A DNA stretch of 20,101 nt. It comes from an uncultured Selenomonadales bacterium (GTDB lineage Bacteria; Bacillota; Negativicutes; Selenomonadales; Selenomonadaceae). Positions within the stretch are counted from its first letter, which is position 1. Each line of letters starts with the position of its first letter. The notes beneath the pieces were generated by a model. It saw only the letters and a list, made by a program, of their open reading frames with translations. It was not told the origin of the DNA and did no database searches. The translations under genes and the position numbers were made by a program. Shown here one piece after another: positions 15,199 to 20,101 of the stretch. The stretch lies in assembly GCA_937915885.1 (NCBI GenBank), contig CALGGP010000373.1, forward strand, positions 1-20,101, read 5' to 3'.

Positions 15199-15426
15199 AT
15201 GAGCGAATTTGACGAGTTAGAGAAAAAATTGCGGGCAGTAAATTTTTCGCGGTTCAGCAAACAAAAAGACGGCTCGTTTCAAGAGCTGTCCGAAATGTAT
15301 GCCGACAGCACGTCGAGCCTCCGATCGATCGTCGAGCAATCGGACGACGACTGTCGATTGACAGATGACGAGTTAGATTTTGTTGCGGCGGCGGGTCAGT
15401 CGATGCCGCCCGATCGCCATCGATAA
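15199..15426 (+). CDS. putative bacteriocin/RiPP precursor with a DELDFVAAAG leader
   Basis: A 75-residue peptide starting MSEFDELEKKLRAVNFSRFS and carrying LTDDELDFVAAAG at residues 54-66. That motif parallels VSDDELDAVAGG of the Nif11 precursor nearby, and such motifs precede the cleavage site of peptides exported by C39-peptidase transporters. If cleaved there, the core would be only QSMPPDRHR. No good ribosome site precedes ATG 15199, and a six-codon frame (ATG 15182) ends just across it. The last 31 bases overlap the convergent acetyltransferase, so the whole core is antisense to the end of that gene. It may be a second substrate of the exporter, a precursor whose original core was lost, or a regulator peptide. 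Confidence 0.6.
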   Translation: MSEFDELEKKLRAVNFSRFSKQKDGSFQELSEMYADSTSSLRSIVEQSDDDCRLTDDELDFVAAAGQSMPPDRHR

Positions 15427-16238
15427 CGGTAACCGTACTCGAACACCTCGATCGAGTCTCGAAAAAACACGTGGTAAAATTTCATCGCGGCAGTGTTGTC
15501 GAGCTTGACGAAAAATCGCAACCGCCGACATTTTTCTCCGATGTGTCGAAAGAAATGCATCGATGTTTTCATGCCCGCCGACATGCGCCGAAATTTTTTC
15601 ACCGCGTACCATCTCAAGCACTCCGCATCGTCGTCCGACAGCCTCTTAAGGATCATCCAACCGCAAACCTCGCCGCGATACAGACCGATCACCGTCAAAT
15701 CCGCATCACACTCGGGAAAATCCGTCGGCAACCATCGTGTTTTGATCTCGCCGCGCAATCCTTCAAACCGGCGACGCACGCCCTCGTCGCATTCCGCCCA
15801 ACTTAAAAACGAAAAGCCTTCGCGCTCGAGCCGCGCCGCCGTGTACAGCCGCTCATGATTTTGTCGAGCCGTCGGCGCCGTGCTCACGTAAAATCCTCTC
15901 TCGGTTTCTCGACGCTCCACCTTCAAGCCGATCACGAACCGCGCCACCTTCAGCCACGAATCGTTCTCCGCCGCGCGCGGCTCCGCATAACCTTTATACA
16001 TTTCTATCGACGCGACGCCGAACTCTCGTTGCGTCATTTTTATTGCCTCGAGCATCACGTGCCCCGCCAGCCGCGCCGAGCGCTCTTCAGGCTCAACATG
16101 AAATTCTTGGATCGAACATGTACCGTCGTATTTTTTCCGCACGACGACCACGCGCCCGATCGTCCGCTCTTCGAGCAACACCTTCATATCGAGCGTGTCA
16201 TTCGTTCGCGTCGCCGACATCAATTGCAATCCTTTCAT
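15396..16238 (-). CDS. tandem GNAT-type acetyltransferase
   Basis: A 280-residue protein with two GNAT-like halves. The first runs from about residue 20 to 110 (RTIGRVVVVRKKYDGTCSIQ, then EFHVEPEERSARLAGHVMLE). The second runs from about 185 to 270 (GEVCGWMILKRLS, WYAVKKFRRMSAGMKTSMHF, VKLDNTAAMKFYHVFF). GNAT enzymes transfer an acetyl group from acetyl-CoA to an amine. I chose ATG 16238 because GGAGG lies 8 bases upstream; earlier in-frame starts lack a site and run into the terminator. It follows the Nif11 precursor behind an intrinsic terminator, so it is expressed by readthrough at a lower level. The context suggests it acetylates the peptide, perhaps at its N-terminus or the core lysine, or gives self-protection; this is inference. 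The stop overlaps the opposite precursor gene. Confidence 0.8.
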   Translation of the reverse strand: MKGLQLMSATRTNDTLDMKVLLEERTIGRVVVVRKKYDGTCSIQEFHVEPEERSARLAGHVMLEAIKMTQREFGVASIEMYKGYAEPRAAENDSWLKVARFVIGLKVERRETERGFYVSTAPTARQNHERLYTAARLEREGFSFLSWAECDEGVRRRFEGLRGEIKTRWLPTDFPECDADLTVIGLYRGEVCGWMILKRLSDDDAECLRWYAVKKFRRMSAGMKTSMHFFRHIGEKCRRLRFFVKLDNTAAMKFYHVFFRDSIEVFEYGYRYRWRSGGID

Positions 16239-16264
16239 CGAGCAATCCTCCATGTCATCCGTCG

Positions 16265-16318
16265 AAAAAAAAAAAGTTGAGGTCCCGAGCGCGTGAGGAC
16301 AGCCCGCCGCGAGACCTC
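16265..16318 (-). terminator. intrinsic terminator between precursor and acetyltransferase
   Basis: Read on the minus strand, GAGGTC (16318-16313) pairs with GACCTC (16284-16279). An inner CGCG pair extends the structure, and a run of eleven T follows (16275-16265). It lies about 20 bases after the precursor stop. Such partial terminators let a precursor be made in excess over downstream genes. Confidence 0.75.
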
Positions 16319-16338
16319 GAGTCATCACTTCTTCACCC

Positions 16339-16608
16339 TCAGATAATATTGAGCACTCCGGGATCATCTACGGGTGATATGGGAGCTGAGGGATCATCGT
16401 TGGGCGATATGGGAGCACTTTTGTCGGTGCCGCCGGCAACCGCATCGAGCTCGTCATCGCTCACGTGCACGTTCGTCAGCTTCACGAAGTACGACTCCGC
16501 CTCTTCGTTCGTCAGTTTGATCCCCTCGGATTTCGCCAACGCCTGAAGTGCCGCCGCGCTTTCGCACGCCGCCGCGCGATCTACCTGCTCTTTCGTAAAC
16601 TGAATAAT
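16339..16608 (-). CDS. Nif11-like leader peptide RiPP precursor
   Basis: An 89-residue peptide. Residues 1-60 are a Nif11-type leader (FTKEQVDRAAACESAAALQA, KSEGIKLTNEEAESYF, VSDDELDAVAGG). The double glycine (59-60) is the presumed cleavage site for a C39 peptidase. The 29-residue core contains the ten-residue unit SAPISPxDDP twice and ends GVLNII. It has no Cys and is rich in Ser, Asp and Pro. A perfect AAAGGAGGT lies 5 bases before ATT at 16608, while no ATG, GTG or TTG lies in frame after that site; the nearest ordinary start is GTG 16653 upstream of the ribosome site. ATT therefore looks like the actual start. It lies in the exporter-sigma factor operon direction, with a decayed copy upstream and a terminator downstream. 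Confidence 0.8.
   Translation of the reverse strand: MIQFTKEQVDRAAACESAAALQALAKSEGIKLTNEEAESYFVKLTNVHVSDDELDAVAGGTDKSAPISPNDDPSAPISPVDDPGVLNII
16360..16419 (-). repeat. two 30-bp direct repeats in the precursor core
   Basis: Units 16360-16389 and 16390-16419 are head-to-tail and encode SAPISPVDDP and SAPISPNDDP. Most differences are at the third codon position, suggesting selection on the peptide after duplication. Confidence 0.85.
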
Positions 16609-16681
16609 TCTAACCTCCTTTCGTCGATTGCTCCCGCCCGCCCCTGCCGTCACATGACCTCAAGCCATCACTTCTCATTGC

Positions 16682-16789
16682 TCACCATCTATGGTGGTGC
16701 TTGCCGTCGCCGCCGGCAATCGCGTCGAGCTCGTCATCGCTCACGTGCACGTTCGTCAGCTCCGCGAAGTACGACTCCGCCTTTTCATT
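16682..16789 (-). pseudogene. truncated second Nif11 precursor
   Basis: On the minus strand this encodes NEKAESYFAELTNVHVSDDE and then LDAIAGGDGKHHHRW and a stop, closely matching the leader of the intact precursor (about 90% by eye over the shared DNA), but the first 33 leader residues are missing. GGAGG and an ATG (16788) sit at its 5' edge, but that ATG is in another frame and reaches a stop after ten codons. The correct frame has no start back to the sigma factor stop. The similarity continues past the stop into the untranslated region (16654-16675 like 16313-16334), which marks it as a tandem duplication remnant. The His-rich core GKHHHRW differs from the intact one. Confidence 0.7.
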
Positions 16790-16828
16790 TCCTCCTTCAA
16801 AAATTTTATGCGGCTTATAATTTTTTTC

Positions 16829-17335
16829 TTACGAAACCGCCAAAATTTTTTTCAACTTCTCCATCGCGCGTTTCAACGTCACGCCGACGTTCGTCACCGT
16901 CAAGCCGGTAAAATCCGCTATCTCCCGATACGTCATATCCGACCAGTAGCGCAGCTCTATCAATTGCCGCTCGCGCTCGGTCAATTTCTCGAGCGCCATC
17001 AACAGATCGCACCAACCCTCCGCGCGGAGCAACGCCGACTCGGGCGCCTCCTCATTGCTCGACTCGAAAAATTCTCCCCACGTCTGCTCGCGCCTTCGAT
17101 ACGCCCGACGAAAATACATTTTGATCTCGTTGAGCGCGATCGAAAACAGCCACGTCGAAAACGCCCCGCGACTTTCATCATACTCCGCACGATGCTCGTA
17201 CGCCTTCAAAAAAGTTTGCGCCGTTACGTCGTCCGCATCGTCCGCATTCTTGATCCGCGCGAACACGAAACTATAAATTCGCGGCTGATAATAGGCGTAG
17301 AGCTCCTCAAAAGTTTTTTCCGAGCCGTCAATCAT
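16829..17335 (-). CDS. ECF-like sigma-70 family sigma factor
   Basis: 168 residues. Region 2 lies at about 8-75 (FEELYAYYQPRIYSFVFARI, DADDVTAQTFLKAYEH, FSTWLFSIALNEIKMYFRR) and region 4 at about 105-165 (LTERERQLIELRYWSDMTYR, EIADFTGLTVTNVGVTLKRA), so it should direct RNA polymerase to a small set of promoters. There is no anti-sigma gene in view. The start ATG is 2 bases after the exporter stop and its GGAGG lies inside the exporter's last codons, so the two are translationally coupled. The natural inference is control of the peptide export locus, possibly of itself; target promoters are not evident in this window. Confidence 0.9.
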   Translation of the reverse strand: MIDGSEKTFEELYAYYQPRIYSFVFARIKNADDADDVTAQTFLKAYEHRAEYDESRGAFSTWLFSIALNEIKMYFRRAYRRREQTWGEFFESSNEEAPESALLRAEGWCDLLMALEKLTERERQLIELRYWSDMTYREIADFTGLTVTNVGVTLKRAMEKLKKILAVS

Positions 17336-17337
17336 TG

Positions 17338-20007
17338 TTAAACCTCCTGCCGCTTGACGAGTGCCGTAAAGATGCCGCCGAGCGAAACTAATTCGTCAAA
17401 GGTGCCGTGCTCGACGACGCGCCCGCGATCCATCACGATGATCCGATCCGCATTCCTGATCGTCGAAAGTCGATGGGCGATCACGATCCGCGTGACGTTG
17501 AGCCGATCAATGCTCTCGGTGACGATCGCTTGAGATCGATTGTCGAGCGCCGAAGTCGCCTCGTCGAAGATCAATATCGCCGGCTTGTTGACGAGCGCCC
17601 GCGCGATCAATATCCGTTGACGTTGCCCGCCGCTGATGTTCGACGAGCCCTCGCTGATGACAGTCTGCATGCCCATCGGCATTTGCGCAATGTCGTCGGC
17701 AATGCCCGCCGCCTCCGCCGCCGCCCACGCGTCGTCCTGCGTCAAAGCGCCGGTGCCGATGATATTATTGAAAATGTCGCCCGTCATCAATTGCCCGTTC
17801 TGAAGTACGACGCCCATTTGCGACCGCACCGAAGGCAGATTGAGCTCCGACAAATCTTGATCGTCAAAATAAACGGCGCCGTGCTTGGGCGTCTCAAAGC
17901 CCAAAATCAATCGGACGAGCGTCGACTTGCCGCAACCGCTCTTGCCGACAATCGCCACGTGCTCACCGGCAGCGATCTTGAAAGTCACGTCGTGAAGAAC
18001 ATCGTCGCCGCTCTCGTAAGCGAAGGTCAGATGATCGATCGAAAGCGCGCCGCTCAATTTGCCCGCGTCGGCTTTGTCGCTCATGATCTCGGGCGTTTCG
18101 CTCAGGATCGGTCGAAGGTTTTCGATGTAGGGTTGGAGCGCAAAGAGTTGTCCGATTATCGGAAAAACGGCGCCGAGCGTGGCGTTGAAGGCGGTGTAAG
18201 CCGCTTGAAAAGCCATGAATTGCGGCGGAGTGATTATCGAGGCGTCCTTTTCGAGCATGCCGATGGTGATGAAGTAGAGCACCATCGACAGAAACAGCGG
18301 CTGCACGGCGGTTATGACGGTGACGAGATTGTTTTGACGGCGGAATTTGAGACGTTGAAGGCTCTGCGCGCCGAAAGGTTTTGCCCAAAGATGGTACGCC
18401 TGCTCTTCGGCGCCTTGAATGCGGAACTTCGCAAGCCCCGCGAAAATTTGTTGGACGATGCCCGAGACGGAGTTTGCGAGCGCGATCAGTTCGCGTTGCG
18501 TGCCGATCATTTGTCGGTAGATGATGATCATGACGAGCGACCAGATGAGCCACAGCCCGACCGCGACCGCCGTCAATTGCAGGCTATAGCTGCCCATCAG
18601 CAGGATGCTCCAGAATGAAAATATGAGATTGCAGAGCACGCCGACGTAGGCGACGGAGAGAATTTGTTTAATCCTGTCGAGCCCGATCATTCGATTGGTG
18701 AGATCGCCGACGGTGAATCGACGGAAAAAAGCGGTCGGGAGTGAGGGCAATCGACTCCAGAGCGCCGCCTCGACGGACATGCCGATACGAGAAGTGATGC
18801 GGACGACGGCGATCGCGCGGATCATGTGTAGGATGGCGAGAGAAAAACTCGAGACGAGTATGACTTGAGTGACGGTGGCGAGCCCGCGTCGGTCGAGGAT
18901 TGGAACGATGTCGGCAAAAATGGTTTCGGTGATGATCGGCGTGATGAGCGGAAGGAGTCCGGCGATCAAACTGACGCCGATCACGGTCGAGTAGTCGAGC
19001 GTCCAACATTGCTTGACGGTGAATTTGAGCAGGTCGAGAAGTTTAAGCGGGCGATTGGGCAGTCCGGCATAACATGCAAAGGCGTCGGTCGAAATGTCGG
19101 CGGCGACGGCATCATCGACGCGTCGACCGTCGGGAAAATTTTTCGTGACGACGCGATATCGATCGGGCGCGTCGGGAATGAGCGCGGCAAGTTCTTTATC
19201 GGCGCCGTAATAACCGATCATCACGCCGCTGTCTTTTTTATGCCAACCGTTTTCGAGAGTGATGAAGCGCATCTGCATATTGCCCTTCTGCATGAGGCGG
19301 CGGAGCAAACCGATTTGATCTAATTTATCGGTGAGCTCGGGCGCGATCGAAATGTTATCGCCGGGCATTTTGAGAGCGCGGGCGACGCAACGGACGATGA
19401 AGGTCGACTGCTCGAGGCGTTGATCGTAAGACGTACTTTCCTCGTAGAGGAGATCGTCTTCGCCGAGCAGGTTGCCGACGGAGTTATCGATGAGTTTGCG
19501 TTTGTTTCGCGCGCGCACCTTCAACCGTTGAGACAACCGTTTGTCCTCCGATTGGAACCGCACGCCGAGCATCATTGAAAACAACTGTTCGTGTTCGGCG
19601 AACTCCGCGCGGAGCTCGTCGAGAGTGTCCGATTGAGAGAAAAGTGATCCGTCGCGCCATTGAATGAGCATGTCATCGCCGCTGTCGGCAAGGAATTTAA
19701 CCCACGGCAGCTCGATCAAGCCGCCGAACCAATCTTTCATGAGCGCCTTCAACTCGTCGGGCTTGCATTGATCAAACGGAATGAGCTCGAGCTCGGCGTC
19801 GTCGGTGCAGTAGAGAATGATGTCGATCATTTCAAAGTCGTCGAGCGAAGGGAAGGCGGCGGCACCCGCTTGAACGTCGCGCAAAAAAATTTGTCGGAAG
19901 GAGGCGGCGTCGCGAGTGACGGCATAAGCCTCGACCTTGCCGGAGATTATACGCGCAAACATTTCGTCCGACTCCAAGCGGAGCCGCTGTCCGATCAATA
20001 ATTTCAT
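17338..20007 (-). CDS. NHLM-type bacteriocin export ABC transporter, permease-ATPase
   Basis: 889 residues. The N-terminal 300 or so form a cytoplasmic domain without a C39 peptidase, as in the second (ABC2) transporter of NHLM systems. A six-helix exporter membrane domain occupies about 335-640 (LDYSTVIGVSLIAGLLPLIT at its beginning). The nucleotide-binding domain follows: Walker A GKSGCGKST at 688, signature ISGGQ near 791 (I replaces the usual L), Walker B AILIFDEA near 810-817, and the H-loop IAHRLST near 845. It should export leader-bearing peptides together with a peptidase-type ABC protein and a membrane fusion protein, both probably beyond the right edge. ATG 20007 has AAAGGAA about 7 bases upstream; an earlier in-frame start would run into a duplicated fragment. 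It is followed by the coupled sigma factor. Confidence 0.92.
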   Translation of the reverse strand: MKLLIGQRLRLESDEMFARIISGKVEAYAVTRDAASFRQIFLRDVQAGAAAFPSLDDFEMIDIILYCTDDAELELIPFDQCKPDELKALMKDWFGGLIELPWVKFLADSGDDMLIQWRDGSLFSQSDTLDELRAEFAEHEQLFSMMLGVRFQSEDKRLSQRLKVRARNKRKLIDNSVGNLLGEDDLLYEESTSYDQRLEQSTFIVRCVARALKMPGDNISIAPELTDKLDQIGLLRRLMQKGNMQMRFITLENGWHKKDSGVMIGYYGADKELAALIPDAPDRYRVVTKNFPDGRRVDDAVAADISTDAFACYAGLPNRPLKLLDLLKFTVKQCWTLDYSTVIGVSLIAGLLPLITPIITETIFADIVPILDRRGLATVTQVILVSSFSLAILHMIRAIAVVRITSRIGMSVEAALWSRLPSLPTAFFRRFTVGDLTNRMIGLDRIKQILSVAYVGVLCNLIFSFWSILLMGSYSLQLTAVAVGLWLIWSLVMIIIYRQMIGTQRELIALANSVSGIVQQIFAGLAKFRIQGAEEQAYHLWAKPFGAQSLQRLKFRRQNNLVTVITAVQPLFLSMVLYFITIGMLEKDASIITPPQFMAFQAAYTAFNATLGAVFPIIGQLFALQPYIENLRPILSETPEIMSDKADAGKLSGALSIDHLTFAYESGDDVLHDVTFKIAAGEHVAIVGKSGCGKSTLVRLILGFETPKHGAVYFDDQDLSELNLPSVRSQMGVVLQNGQLMTGDIFNNIIGTGALTQDDAWAAAEAAGIADDIAQMPMGMQTVISEGSSNISGGQRQRILIARALVNKPAILIFDEATSALDNRSQAIVTESIDRLNVTRIVIAHRLSTIRNADRIIVMDRGRVVEHGTFDELVSLGGIFTALVKRQEV

Positions 20008-20026
20008 TATGAGTTCCTTTCTTCGA

Positions 20027-20101
20027 TCAGCCGTCGATAGGCGCCGTCGTGTGGAAGGCGGCGGCACCCGATTGAACGTCGCGCAAAAAAATTTGTCGGA
20101 A
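20027..20101 (-). pseudogene. duplicated fragment of the transporter N-terminal region
   Basis: On the minus strand the frame from the window edge reads FRQIFLRDVQSGAAAF, then HTTAPIDG and a stop at 20027. The first 16 residues match an internal segment of the transporter (FRQIFLRDVQAGAAAF, about residues 36-51). At DNA level 20053-20101 equals 19851-19899 with one difference in 49 bases. It continues past the window edge, so it is either the start of a paralogue that has lost its frame or a scar of a duplication. It lies 19 bases before the transporter start. Confidence 0.65.

Noticed and set aside
16239..16367. Longer acetyltransferase N-terminus
   Set aside because: It would encode the terminator hairpin and T-run (giving FFF) and overlap the precursor gene; ATG 16238 has a proper ribosome site.
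16360..16419. CRISPR-like or intergenic tandem repeat
   Set aside because: Only two contiguous units without spacers, in frame within the precursor core; explained as coding duplication.
16609..16653. A GTG start extending the Nif11 precursor by 15 residues
   Set aside because: The added residues include the encoded ribosome site itself and look nothing like a Nif11 leader.
17407..18618. A 403-codon open frame antisense to the exporter
   Set aside because: It covers the ATP-binding domain of a well-supported transporter and its translation has no recognisable motif; a by-product of codon bias.
1..20101. tRNA, rRNA, insertion sequence or integrase
   Set aside because: I found no cloverleaf-like segment, rRNA motif, transposase motif or terminal inverted repeat pair on reading both strands.

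Overview
The window looks like chromosomal accessory DNA from a Gram-positive-type ribosome-binding lineage, most likely an anaerobic Negativicutes (Selenomonas-like) bacterium. The hints are strong AGGAGG-type ribosome binding sites, inner-membrane hybrid kinases with large extracytoplasmic sensors, and an NHLM-type peptide export cassette with a Nif11-like leader peptide. The taxonomic call is an inference; no rRNA or other marker gene is present. Coding density is very high and no stretch over 300 bases lacks a gene.

Layout. (1) Positions 89-2593 (+): a membrane hybrid histidine kinase (sensor, HisKA, HATPase, receiver, HPt). (2) Positions 2595-7533 (-): a type III restriction-modification operon in the order mod, a small DUF1902/HicB-like gene, res. 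A palindromic, operator-like site lies over its presumed promoter. (3) Positions 7599-8729 (-): an unusual fusion of an HNH nuclease, two zinc-finger-like Cys4 clusters and a BRO-N domain. (4) Positions 8932-14997 (+): two more hybrid kinases. One is cytoplasmic with a FIST sensor, the other membrane-bound. Their catalytic cores are very similar but their sensors are unrelated. A small reading frame between them is a near-identical copy of the 3' end of the first. (5) Positions 15199-20101: a ribosomally made peptide (RiPP/bacteriocin-like) locus. On the minus strand it reads NHLM-type ABC exporter, ECF-like sigma factor, a decayed Nif11 precursor copy, an intact Nif11 precursor, an intrinsic terminator, then a double GNAT acetyltransferase. 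A second leader-peptide gene converges on it from the plus strand.

How the parts may work together. The exporter would secrete the peptide(s) after cleavage behind a shared DELD-x-VA motif. The sigma factor probably drives the locus and the acetyltransferase is the only candidate tailoring enzyme in view; the peptidase-type transporter and any core-modifying enzyme would have to lie beyond the right edge. The kinase trio may sense the environment on behalf of this locus, but nothing in the sequence proves it.

The most striking non-gene signal is a set of partial-gene scars. Short, highly similar copies of gene ends sit next to their parents at four places: 3' ends of kinases at 12137-12228 and 15099-15140, the Nif11 3' half at 16682-16789, and a 5' part of the transporter at 20053-20101. 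They suggest repeated tandem duplication and deletion in this region. The best candidates for something undescribed are the Nif11 peptide, with a twice-repeated Ser/Asp/Pro core and an apparent ATT start, and the HNH-zinc-BRO fusion.
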